Assembly: GCA_938003855.1 (NCBI GenBank)
Contig: CALKXD010000098.1
Span: 1 to 64,000, forward strand
Direction: 5' to 3'
Length of the DNA stretch: 64,000 bases
Origin: an uncultured Granulosicoccaceae bacterium
Lineage (GTDB): Bacteria; Pseudomonadota; Gammaproteobacteria; Granulosicoccales; Granulosicoccaceae
How positions within the stretch are numbered: position 1 is the stretch's first letter; the number at the start of each line of letters is the position of its first letter. The notes beneath the pieces are model-generated. The model was given only the letters and a program-made list of their open reading frames with translations. It was not told the origin of the DNA and did not search any database. Made by a program: the position numbers and the translations under genes. Positions 51,381-59,574 of the stretch are shown here, in pieces.

Positions 51381-52148
51381 ATGGTGCAGCAGTCAGACCT
51401 GAAGGCAACCGATAGTCCAATCATCCAGATGCGTTCGGTGTCCAAGTTCTTCGGAACATTCCAGGCCCTCAACGAAGTCTCCATTGATATCGGCCTTGGC
51501 GAGCGAGTGGTGGTTTGCGGTCCATCGGGGTCGGGTAAATCCACCTTGATTCGTTGCATCAATCAACTCGAGAAACATGACAGCGGCACCATATCCATCG
51601 ATGGCACAGCCATTGATGGCAGCAAGGCCAGCCTCAACACCGTGCACGCCAATGTCGGCATGGTGTTTCAGCAGTTCAATCTGTTTCCTCACCTAACCGT
51701 GCTTGAAAATCTGACACTGGGGCCGGTAAGAGCAGGCCGGCTGAGTAAAACAGAGGCCAACGATATCGCTATCCGCTACCTCGAGCGTGTGCGTATCCCG
51801 GAGCAGGCGGACAAGTACCCGGCTCAGCTCTCGGGTGGACAGCAGCAACGGGTCGCCATTGCTCGATCCCTGTGCATGGAGCCGAACATCATGCTGTTCG
51901 ATGAGCCAACCTCGGCGCTCGACCCAGAAATGATCAACGAAGTACTCGATGTTATGGTCGAGCTGGCCGAGAGCGGAATGACCATGATATGCGTCACCCA
52001 CGAAATGGGCTTCGCCCGCCGTGTCGCAGACAAGATGGTCTTCATGGATCACGGTAAAATCGTCGAGATGTCCGACAAAGAAAAATTCTTCAAAGCCCCT
52101 GACAGCGAGCGGTGTCGGGAATTCCTGCAACAGATTCTGCCGCATTAA
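51381..52148 (+). CDS. Polar-amino-acid ABC transporter ATPase, GlnQ-like
   Basis: The 255-residue ATPase has Walker A GPSGSGKST, the Q-loop FQQFNLFPHLTVLEN, signature LSGGQQQRVAIARSL, Walker B IMLFDEPTSALDPE and the switch histidine in CVTHEMGFAR. This is the GlnQ/HisP/ArtP group. It pairs with the permease gene 15 nt downstream and with the divergent binding protein. Confidence 0.9.
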   Translation: MVQQSDLKATDSPIIQMRSVSKFFGTFQALNEVSIDIGLGERVVVCGPSGSGKSTLIRCINQLEKHDSGTISIDGTAIDGSKASLNTVHANVGMVFQQFNLFPHLTVLENLTLGPVRAGRLSKTEANDIAIRYLERVRIPEQADKYPAQLSGGQQQRVAIARSLCMEPNIMLFDEPTSALDPEMINEVLDVMVELAESGMTMICVTHEMGFARRVADKMVFMDHGKIVEMSDKEKFFKAPDSERCREFLQQILPH

Positions 52149-52163
52149 ACTGATTAACACTCA

Positions 52164-52907
52164 ATGATAAGAATACTGCTCGCAGGCAGCCTTTGCCTGC
52201 TGATAGCCGGTTGCTCAAGCGACTGGGGCTGGTACGTCGTTAATCCAGCCACCAAAAAGGGCATGACAAACCTGCAGTTCCTGTTGAGCGGGTTTTACTT
52301 TACGGTCCTGCTGTCCGTTACCGCCATTGTCATATCAGTCGTGCTTGGTTTGCTGGTGGCCCTTCCCGGCCTGTCCTCCAGAAAAGGCCTGAGACGATTC
52401 AACCGGGTTTACGTTGAGCTGGTTCGTGCGGTGCCCATCCTGGTGATGATTCTTTGGGTCTACTATGGATTACCGCAATTACTGGGCATCACTATCACTG
52501 TATTCTGGGCAGGTGTCATTGCACTGGCCCTGTCAGACAGTGCATTTGAAGCCGAAATATTCAGAGCCGGCATTCAATCAATAGACAAAGGCCAGTACGA
52601 AGCCTCACATACGGTGGCACTCAGCTACACCGACACAATGCGCTTTATTATTCTGCCGCAGGCGATTCGCCGGATACTGCCCGCATTGGGCAATCAGTTG
52701 GTCTATATGCTGAAGATGTCGTCACTGGTGTCTGTAATCGGCATGCAGGAGCTGACACGCAAGGCCAATGAATTAGTCGTCACCGAATACAGGCCACTGG
52801 AGATTTACACAGTATTGCTGCTGGAGTATCTGGTGTTGATTCTTATTGTGTCTGCCGGGGTCCGGTGGCTGGAACGGCGCCTGCAAACCGATCAGCGTAA
52901 TCGCTAG
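52164..52907 (+). CDS. Polar-amino-acid ABC transporter permease
   Basis: The 247-residue permease is of the HisM/GlnP type, with the coupling loop EASHTVALSYTDTMRFIILPQAIR and about five membrane segments. The N-terminus (LLAGSLCLLIAGC, then SSDWGWYVVNP) looks exactly like a lipoprotein signal with lipobox IAGC. The segment may simply be the first membrane span. Only one permease gene is present, so it may act as a homodimer. It follows the ATPase by 15 nt. Confidence 0.82.
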   Translation: MIRILLAGSLCLLIAGCSSDWGWYVVNPATKKGMTNLQFLLSGFYFTVLLSVTAIVISVVLGLLVALPGLSSRKGLRRFNRVYVELVRAVPILVMILWVYYGLPQLLGITITVFWAGVIALALSDSAFEAEIFRAGIQSIDKGQYEASHTVALSYTDTMRFIILPQAIRRILPALGNQLVYMLKMSSLVSVIGMQELTRKANELVVTEYRPLEIYTVLLLEYLVLILIVSAGVRWLERRLQTDQRNR

Positions 52908-53018
52908 CCCGCAACGTAACCTTAAGCCCTGCTGACTGTTACTTCAAACGGCGTTTGCAGACTTACCCCAGTGTTATGGTGGAAAACCATCACGGGTTGA
53001 CACACCAGCCCTGATAAG

Positions 53019-53037
53019 CGGCGCTGATCAGGCGCCG
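53019..53037 (-). terminator. Hairpin between permease and lipoprotein genes
   Basis: CGGCGC (53019-53024) and GCGCCG (53032-53037) form a 6-bp GC stem with a 7-nt loop, just before the convergent lipoprotein stop. An alternative stem with CCTGAT/ATCAGG overlaps it. Confidence 0.4.
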
Positions 53038-53039
53038 GG

Positions 53040-53444
53040 TTAAATCTCACGGATTATCAAAGTATAACTGGTTGTTCGCGAGCGATAGCACAGACCACTA
53101 TCGAAAGCGTCAAGCCCATCATCTACAGAAACATACAGTGTCAGCGGGTACTCACCCGCCTGTGTCGCCGTGCCGGAGAAGATAAAATCCCTGCCAGCTT
53201 GCCTGCCTTCAATACCCGGTGGCAACGCCCCCGTTAAAGTAAAGGTATAATCAAAGCGGTCGTCGCGGGGTTCGTTGTCGACACTGACACCGATCACATC
53301 TGAGAAAACCTCGTTCAGCACACCTTCGTTCAGCGTTTTTTTACTCACCACAGGACCATCGTCATCCAGGCAGTCGACAATGGAATCACACCCGACAATC
53401 GTACCCAGCCATACACCGATGGCCGCAATTTTCAGTGTTTGCAT
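53040..53444 (-). CDS. Small lipoprotein with Ig-like (He_PIG-type) domain
   Basis: The 134-residue product begins MQTLKIAAIGVWLGTIVGC, with lipobox TIVGC. It continues as one Ig-like domain with the putative-Ig pattern FTLTGALPPGIEG...FSGTATQAGEYPLTLYVSVDD. It is probably a cell-envelope lipoprotein that binds another protein or polymer. Two cysteines near the N-terminus may form a disulfide. GGGAG just before ATG 53444 supports this start over the ATG 15 nt upstream. Confidence 0.65.
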   Translation of the reverse strand: MQTLKIAAIGVWLGTIVGCDSIVDCLDDDGPVVSKKTLNEGVLNEVFSDVIGVSVDNEPRDDRFDYTFTLTGALPPGIEGRQAGRDFIFSGTATQAGEYPLTLYVSVDDGLDAFDSGLCYRSRTTSYTLIIREI

Positions 53445-53780
53445 TCTGAATTCTCCCATTGATACCCCGGCGAAAGTTTGCAGTGTAGCAATTATCTGCA
53501 GCCGGCGACGCGAATAGCTAACACCGCAGGGTCAACGGTACCGACGCTTTGCCAGCCCGCCTCATACAGTTACGCTCGAGAGATCGACAGTGATTCACTG
53601 TGACACCTCCCAAACCTTGTAACATTGTTTACATTGCAAAGGTAACACACGAACACCCTATGACAACGATCACAGATGGAAATGACTGGCATCACACCTT
53701 GCCGTTTTTCAGCACAGCCAGCTGACGATTCGTCGATAGCTCCCTAACACTATCGTCTTCATATATCGCCGGATTTTTCT
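53445..53780. promoter_or_regulatory. Divergent regulatory region, lipoprotein and GGDEF regulator
   Basis: This 336-bp gap between divergent genes has two inverted repeats: ACAGTG-ATT-CACTGT (53587-53601) and TGTAA-N6-TTACA (53617-53632). Both are operator-like and lie about 150-190 nt before the response-regulator start. Nothing else is recognised. Confidence 0.4.
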
Positions 53781-54791
53781 ATGGTCGACTACCGAGACAG
53801 CCCTATCCTTGTTGTGGATGACGATCACTCTGTGACCGATGTCATCAAGGAAATGCTCGAGGCACATGGCTGCTCAGTGCTTACTGCATACAGCGGGGAA
53901 CAAGCGCTTGAACTCTATGCCCGCAATCCGATCGGGCTCGTTATTACTGACATTCAGATGGGCGGAATCTCCGGCTTTGAGCTGATCACCCGATTACGTC
54001 TTGTGGACACGACTGTCAAAGTCATTGTGATTACCGGCAATGACACATACGAGTCTGTACTCAAATCTCTTCAGCATGGCGCATATGATTACCTGAAAAA
54101 GCCACTGCAGGATAGTAGAACAGTTATCGCCGCTGTAGAGCGCGCAAAAGAAAGCACCATACTGCAGCGGGAAAATACCGCACTGATGATGGAGTTACGC
54201 AAAAGCCACCGGAGCCTCGAAGAGGCCAACAAGAATCTGCGCTCCGTTAATCAGAAGCTTAAAAAACTGGCAGCAACCGACAGCCTGACTCTCCTGTACA
54301 ATCGCCGCTTCTTTGACCAGGTGGCCAAGCGCGAAATTGATCGGCGCAACCGTTATCAGTCAGAACTCTCAATCATCCTGATCGACGTCGATCACTTCAA
54401 AGCTTTTAACGACACTTACGGACATGCGGGTGGCGACCAGGCATTGAAACATATCAGCAAGTTGCTGGTGGACTGCGCACGGGCCACCGACTTCGTCGCC
54501 CGATACGGCGGTGAGGAGTTCATCATTCTACTGCCGCAAACCTCACCTGCGAATGCCGTAGTGTTCGCAGAAAGGGTGCGCCGTGTAATGGCCAAAACAC
54601 CACTGGTGCTGGGCACGACCACCACCCCGATCACCATCAGCATGGGCATCTGCGGCACCGGAAATACGTCGACATTCATCAGTCTCAAGGCAATGTTCGC
54701 TTCGGCAGACAAGGCACTGTACCAGGCTAAACGCGAAGGGCGTGATCGCCACGTTGTCGCCGACGGCAACATCAATGACGAAGCTGCCTGA
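53781..54791 (+). CDS. Response regulator with GGDEF diguanylate cyclase domain
   Basis: The 336-residue protein has an N-terminal receiver domain (acidic triad D13-D15, phospho-acceptor D57, a conserved lysine in YDYLKKP). A helical linker follows, then a GGDEF domain with the active-site GGEEF at 243-247. A product-inhibition site RATD sits at the standard 5 residues before it. It should make cyclic di-GMP when phosphorylated, with feedback control by its product. No partner kinase is adjacent. It may act on PilZ-type receptors such as the one at 4.4 kb. Confidence 0.88.
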   Translation: MVDYRDSPILVVDDDHSVTDVIKEMLEAHGCSVLTAYSGEQALELYARNPIGLVITDIQMGGISGFELITRLRLVDTTVKVIVITGNDTYESVLKSLQHGAYDYLKKPLQDSRTVIAAVERAKESTILQRENTALMMELRKSHRSLEEANKNLRSVNQKLKKLAATDSLTLLYNRRFFDQVAKREIDRRNRYQSELSIILIDVDHFKAFNDTYGHAGGDQALKHISKLLVDCARATDFVARYGGEEFIILLPQTSPANAVVFAERVRRVMAKTPLVLGTTTTPITISMGICGTGNTSTFISLKAMFASADKALYQAKREGRDRHVVADGNINDEAA

Positions 54792-54899
54792 GTATAGAAA
54801 TCACGTGTGGTTTCAGCACTTGTACCGACAAACGGGATAAACAGTCACCGGCAATAATACCTGTCTGCATTACACAATGGTTTTCGTAATACGCCCTTT

Positions 54900-56417
54900 C
54901 TAGTGCGGGTAGCATTTCGGTTGCCGCGGGCATGCACCACTACGGGGGCAGATAACCCGCGCTTCATTCTCTATACCGCGTTCGAGCCAGGCGATATTGA
55001 GAATTTTCGCTATGCTGGTTAGTTCCTGCTTGATCGACTTTGGTATCATTGCCGACCCGCCACTGCCTCCACAGTGTGCTTTAAGCTCGGCCGCCAGTGC
55101 AAACGGATCCTTGCCCTGAGCGGCAATTGCCGGATTCATGTCGATACCTGCGCACAGCACCTGCTTGTTACCAGCCAGATCATCGACTTTCACTGACTCA
55201 CAACAATAGATTCTGGATTCCATCCCTACATCCAGCAGGGAGATCTGTGCCGATGAATAAGACATCTCGGAATCTATCTTGCGAAATACCGCCCAGTGCT
55301 GACACGGATCCTGCACCATTCTCATGTTGCCCCATGGCAGCGGGATGCCATTTCCCCGATACACCGCATTCAGCTTACCTGGCGGGTAGGCATCAAAATA
55401 GTGCCAATGAGGATACGGTGATACCGCCGTCATTCTTCGCATTACGATAGAGGTCGAGACATCAACGTACTTGCCTATGTTCACCTCGTAGGCATGCTGT
55501 TCAAGCAAACGCCGGAACGGCACCTTGGGACACAGCAGAGCGGCTGCAAAAAAGCTGCATTCAAAGTCACGCCATGCATGCATGATATCCTGAGCATCCA
55601 CTGCACTCGACTGGCTCATATGATTGACAACTTCGCGAATTTCCTCGATCTGGTGACGTCCGGTGAGCATCACGCTTTTTAATCCATCACCGTTGTGCAG
55701 TATCTTATGGGCAATATAAACAGCAAGATCATACTTGTGCCGGACCGGCTGTTTTTTTAAAAGTTTGCTCAGGTGAATAGTGCCGGGCGCCTCGAAGAAC
55801 GATCTCACCAGGAAATTCGAACTCACCCCGAGCCGGGTTAATTCTTCCTTGCGCAGTTTGTCGAACCACTTAATTTTCAGCCCCAGTTTCTTGCATATAG
55901 ATAACAGCGCATCAAGGCTAAGAGGCATTTCTTTTTTACCTACATCCTCCGCCGCTCTTTCTAGATCGGGAAAATGATTTTGATTTCTCTCCTGATGGGC
56001 ACGTATCAGCAGATGCGCAAACTGCCGGCCCGACGTCCCTGTTTGTGACAACATTTCAGGGATCGCAATCTGCAGTATCTCATTGGTGAATAAAAAACCC
56101 GGCTCAAGTGCCATACCGCTGATCCCGCCATGATTGCCACGATCAGGAACAATAGCCTCCTCTTCCGGGACATCATCGAGAAACCAGTTAACGTCTTTCT
56201 GAAACACCTGCGCGATCACCTCGAGCATTTGTCTGCTCGGTGTGCGCTTACCGCGTTCGATCATCGACAGGTAAGACACCGAGGGCGCTACCTCAGCATT
56301 CACCTTGATGCAGCGCGCGGACAAGTCCTCCATGGTGAGCTTATTGCGCTTGCGCAAATTACGCACTTTGGTACCCAGAAAGTGAGCATTTCGGATCATC
56401 GTGGTTTTGGTGTTCAT
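54900..56417 (-). CDS. XRE-type regulator with DUF3612-like C-terminus, RamB-like
   Basis: The 505-residue protein has an XRE helix-turn-helix at the N-terminus (about 13-70; FLGTKVRNLRKRNKLTMEDLSARC and PSVSYLSMIERGKRTPSRQ). It continues as a long domain like those of RamB/MccR-type short-chain-fatty-acid regulators and ends in a cysteine-rich tail (CPRSGACPRQPKC). RamB controls acetate and glyoxylate-shunt genes in corynebacteria. Here the neighbours are a malate-synthase-like gene (divergent) and isocitrate lyase, so it likely regulates them in response to C2 metabolites. The 105-bp gap to the divergent gene holds operator-like palindromes. Confidence 0.78.
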   Translation of the reverse strand: MNTKTTMIRNAHFLGTKVRNLRKRNKLTMEDLSARCIKVNAEVAPSVSYLSMIERGKRTPSRQMLEVIAQVFQKDVNWFLDDVPEEEAIVPDRGNHGGISGMALEPGFLFTNEILQIAIPEMLSQTGTSGRQFAHLLIRAHQERNQNHFPDLERAAEDVGKKEMPLSLDALLSICKKLGLKIKWFDKLRKEELTRLGVSSNFLVRSFFEAPGTIHLSKLLKKQPVRHKYDLAVYIAHKILHNGDGLKSVMLTGRHQIEEIREVVNHMSQSSAVDAQDIMHAWRDFECSFFAAALLCPKVPFRRLLEQHAYEVNIGKYVDVSTSIVMRRMTAVSPYPHWHYFDAYPPGKLNAVYRGNGIPLPWGNMRMVQDPCQHWAVFRKIDSEMSYSSAQISLLDVGMESRIYCCESVKVDDLAGNKQVLCAGIDMNPAIAAQGKDPFALAAELKAHCGGSGGSAMIPKSIKQELTSIAKILNIAWLERGIENEARVICPRSGACPRQPKCYPH

Positions 56418-56423
56418 TTGTAA

Positions 56424-56455
56424 AATTCACACTGTGTAATTTCTATTGTGAAATT
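56424..56455. promoter_or_regulatory. Operator-like palindromes between RamB-like and malate-synthase-like genes
   Basis: Two dyads adjoin: CACA-C-TGTG (56428-56436) and AATTTC-N6-GAAATT (56438-56455), the latter with perfect 6-nt arms. They lie 7-38 nt upstream of the regulator start, well placed for autoregulation and for control of the divergent gene. Confidence 0.5.
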
Positions 56456-56522
56456 ATAGTTCTTCCGGCATACAATTTCCATCGTTGCAGAAACACACGA
56501 CACTCGCACTGGAGTTCATGAC

Positions 56523-57710
56523 ATGACCGCAAATACCAACAAACCTATGAATTACACTATAGATTCTCAATTTGCCAACTTTGTCACCAAGGTGTTACAG
56601 CCGGTATCCGGTGTCGACATCTCCTCAATCTGGGACGATCTAGGCAAACGCCTGACACGCGACAACGACACGACCGGAGCACCTGCCACCGGCACTGACG
56701 CTATATCGCTGTCAGACCCCAGACTCACACTACGCAGCCTTAATTCGCGCTGGGGCAGCCTGTATTCGGCCCTTTATAATGCGGACACTATTCCGCACAG
56801 CGCCGGCTTGAAGATCGGCCGCAAATACAACGCTGCTCGCGGCAAGCGCGTAACTGCCTATGCCCGCGACTTCCTTGATGCCACTTTTCCGCTGACGGAA
56901 GGCTCACATTCCGATGCGGTGTCCTATCTTGTTTACTTTCAGAATCTCATGGTCATTCTTGCCGATGGCAGCACAGCCGGATTACGCAATCCAGCTCAAT
57001 TTGTTGCTAAAAACGGCCCCAAAGACGACCCGGAATCACTCCTGCTGCAACATCAGGATCTGCATATAGAAATACTTTTTGATCGCAATGGCGCTCGCGG
57101 CGCGCAGGATTTATCAAACATTGAAGACATTCAAATAGAGGCACCGGCCATCACTGCCCTGTCGCTCGAAGCTGAATCGCCAGAGCAAAAGTTCGCTGCC
57201 TATAGCAATTTACTGGATTTGGCTCAGGGCCGACTGACTTGCAGTTTTGATTCGAACGGCAGAAAAACCACCCGCCGATTAAATCGCTGTGTCCCGTACA
57301 CTCTTAAAAACGGGGATGAAGCCACCATTAGTTGCACCAACGAGGCCGTTATCAGCCTGGATGAATCACGCTGTGAACTCGGCATGATTACAGACAGCGA
57401 TGGCAATGCACTCGCACAATGGCGGGTTGACGCCGCCATTGCCTCGTGGATTACGGATAACTTTAGTCAGCCTCAATCGAGCATCAGCCTGACGATAACC
57501 CCCCGGAAAACCACCAAAGAATCGAACACTAGACAAAAGCAAACACCTGACGCATCAGTTTTACCCGCCGTTGCCGACACGCTGCCCACTCAAGTTAACC
57601 ACACAACCAACAAGCGTGCTCCCGCAGACGCTACTGATAATAACAAAGGCGTGTATGCAGGCAATCCGGTCATGGTCGCTCTGCATCGTCACGGGTTTGC
57701 GCAGCACTAG
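56523..57710 (+). CDS. Malate-synthase-like protein lacking the catalytic half
   Basis: The first 300 or so residues follow the N-terminal half of the long malate synthases found beside isocitrate lyase in vibrios (about 720 residues): RWGSLYSALYNADTIPHSAG, ARGKRVTAYARDFLDATFPL and NPAQFVAKNGPKDDPESLLL. The motif usually read as MDCEDSVAAVDAEDK is reduced to LSLEAESPEQK, and the RNVGHLMT segment with the catalytic arginine is not preserved. The protein then ends after a polar, probably disordered tail at 395 residues, so the active-site barrel is gone. It is a clean frame with an ATG and a stop. It may be a decayed gene still expressed, or a protein repurposed as regulator or partner. Malate synthase activity would have to come from elsewhere. 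Confidence 0.75.
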   Translation: MTANTNKPMNYTIDSQFANFVTKVLQPVSGVDISSIWDDLGKRLTRDNDTTGAPATGTDAISLSDPRLTLRSLNSRWGSLYSALYNADTIPHSAGLKIGRKYNAARGKRVTAYARDFLDATFPLTEGSHSDAVSYLVYFQNLMVILADGSTAGLRNPAQFVAKNGPKDDPESLLLQHQDLHIEILFDRNGARGAQDLSNIEDIQIEAPAITALSLEAESPEQKFAAYSNLLDLAQGRLTCSFDSNGRKTTRRLNRCVPYTLKNGDEATISCTNEAVISLDESRCELGMITDSDGNALAQWRVDAAIASWITDNFSQPQSSISLTITPRKTTKESNTRQKQTPDASVLPAVADTLPTQVNHTTNKRAPADATDNNKGVYAGNPVMVALHRHGFAQH

Positions 57711-57745
57711 TAAAAGCACACACCAAACCTAACACAGCGGATGCA

Positions 57746-57770
57746 CGAAGCAGACGTAAGCACTGCTTCG
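57746..57770 (+). terminator. Hairpin between malate-synthase-like gene and aceA
   Basis: CGAAGCAG (57746-57753) and CTGCTTCG (57763-57770) form a perfect 8-bp stem with a 9-nt loop, 35 nt after the upstream stop and 40 nt before aceA. It may attenuate read-through or stabilise the aceA leader. Confidence 0.45.
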
Positions 57771-57810
57771 CGCGCCTGAGCCAGTCACACTTCACCTAGC
57801 AGAGAAAATT

Positions 57811-59409
57811 ATGAACAGCTACTCCAGTCATATTTCGCAAAGCGCAGAAACCATTAGCAAGCATGGCAATCAATGGCGTGCCATCGACGCCGAGTATGTG
57901 GCACGTATGCGCTTGCAAAATCGTTTTGCCACCGGTCTGGATATCGCCAAACATACAGCCACAATCATGCGTGAAGACATGGCAGCCTACGATGCAGATC
58001 ATGCGAAGTACACCCAGTCACTCGGTGTCTGGCACGGCTTCATTGCGCAGCAGAAAATGATTTCCGTCAAAAAGCATTTCGACACTCCGCGCGGCCGTTA
58101 CTTGTATTTATCCGGCTGGATGATCGCCGCACTGCGATCCGAGTTTGGCCCCTTACCAGATCAATCCATGCACGAAAAAACCTCTGTGCCGGCGCTGATC
58201 GAAGAACTCTATACCTTCCTGAAGCAAGCCGACGCCAGAGAATTGCAGCACCTTTTTACCGACCTTGATAAAGCGCGAGCCACAGGCGACGAACTTGCTG
58301 CCAAAGCGACCACTGACAAGATTGATAATTTCGAATCTCATGTGGTACCAATCATCGCCGACATCGATGCCGGGTTTGGCAACGAAGAAGCCACCTACCT
58401 GCTTGCAAAGAAATTGATCGCTGCCGGCGCTTGCTGCCTGCAAATCGAGAATCAAGTCTCTGACGCCAAGCAATGCGGTCATCAGGATGGCAAAGTCACC
58501 GTCCCTCACGAAGATTTTCTAGCCAAGATCAACGCCCTGCGCTACGCGTTTCTGGAGATGGGTGTCGACAATGGTGTGATCGTCGCACGTACCGATTCAC
58601 TGGGTGCCGGGTTAACCCAGAAGATTCCGGTATCGCAGTCACCCGGCGATCTGGCAGACCAGTACAATGCTTTCATTGCCGGCGAAGAAGTTACCTCTGC
58701 GGATCAGCTTGGTTCAGGCGACATTGTCATCCAGCGCGAAGGCAAAATGATCAAAACATCCCGCCTGCCAAACGGCTTGATTCAATTCAAACCCGATACC
58801 GGTGAAGACCGTGTCGTGCTGGATTGTGTGACTGCTTTGCAAAACGGTGCTGATTTGCTCTGGATCGAAACTGAAAAGCCGCACGTCGGTCAGATTGCCG
58901 CCATGGTCGACCGTGTTAAAGCGATCGTCCCTGACGCCAAGCTGGTCTATAACAACAGTCCGTCGTTCAACTGGACGCTCAACTTTCGTCAACAGGTGTT
59001 CGACGCGTGGCAGGAAGCCGGAAAAGACACTTCGGACTACAATCGCGATGATTTAATGAGCGTTGACTACGACCACTCTGCACTGTCCATCGAAGCCGAT
59101 GAGAAAATCCGTGCTTTCCAGGCTGACGCGTCAGCAAAAGCGGGCGTCTTCCATCACCTGATCACCCTGCCGACATACCATACCGCTGCTCTGTCTACTG
59201 ACAGCTTGTCGAAAAACTACTTCGGTGAACAAGGCATGCTGGCCTATGTGCTCGATGTGCAGCGCAAAGAAATTCGTGATGGCCTGGCGTGTGTGAAGCA
59301 TCAGGATATGGCGGGTTCCAACATCGGTGATGATCACAAAGAGTACTTCAGTGGCGCTCAGGCACTGAAAGCTTCCGGTGAAGACAACACCATGAATCAG
59401 TTCGGTTAA
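57811..59409 (+). CDS. aceA: Isocitrate lyase
   Basis: The 532-residue enzyme is a long-form isocitrate lyase. It has the active-site motif KQCGH at 220-224 (KKCGH in many relatives), DIDAGFGN for metal binding, VARTDSLGAGL, and NNSPSFNW near residue 385. It cleaves isocitrate to glyoxylate and succinate in the cytoplasm, the first step of the glyoxylate shunt needed for growth on acetate, fatty acids and other C2 sources. Position behind the RamB-like regulator and malate-synthase homologue fits carbon-source control. A strong hairpin follows. Confidence 0.92.
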   Translation: MNSYSSHISQSAETISKHGNQWRAIDAEYVARMRLQNRFATGLDIAKHTATIMREDMAAYDADHAKYTQSLGVWHGFIAQQKMISVKKHFDTPRGRYLYLSGWMIAALRSEFGPLPDQSMHEKTSVPALIEELYTFLKQADARELQHLFTDLDKARATGDELAAKATTDKIDNFESHVVPIIADIDAGFGNEEATYLLAKKLIAAGACCLQIENQVSDAKQCGHQDGKVTVPHEDFLAKINALRYAFLEMGVDNGVIVARTDSLGAGLTQKIPVSQSPGDLADQYNAFIAGEEVTSADQLGSGDIVIQREGKMIKTSRLPNGLIQFKPDTGEDRVVLDCVTALQNGADLLWIETEKPHVGQIAAMVDRVKAIVPDAKLVYNNSPSFNWTLNFRQQVFDAWQEAGKDTSDYNRDDLMSVDYDHSALSIEADEKIRAFQADASAKAGVFHHLITLPTYHTAALSTDSLSKNYFGEQGMLAYVLDVQRKEIRDGLACVKHQDMAGSNIGDDHKEYFSGAQALKASGEDNTMNQFG

Positions 59410-59452
59410 AAACACGGACTATCGCCTGCATTATTAGCCGCATTCAGGCAAT

Positions 59453-59484
59453 GGTATGCGGGGCGGATCTACGCCCTGCATACC
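59453..59484 (+). terminator. Strong hairpin after aceA
   Basis: GGTATGCGGGGCG (59453-59465) pairs with CGCCCTGCATACC (59472-59484) in a 13-bp stem with one G-T wobble and a 6-nt loop, 43 nt after the aceA stop. A further GCCC/GGGC hairpin lies around 59510-59520. Confidence 0.6.
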
Positions 59485-59574
59485 AACAGGACTTCCCCTT
59501 ACAACACGGCCCTTCAGGGCTGGCACAACAATAAAAGCGATCTGATGTGGCTGCGAATGTTAAGGGGTGATCGA

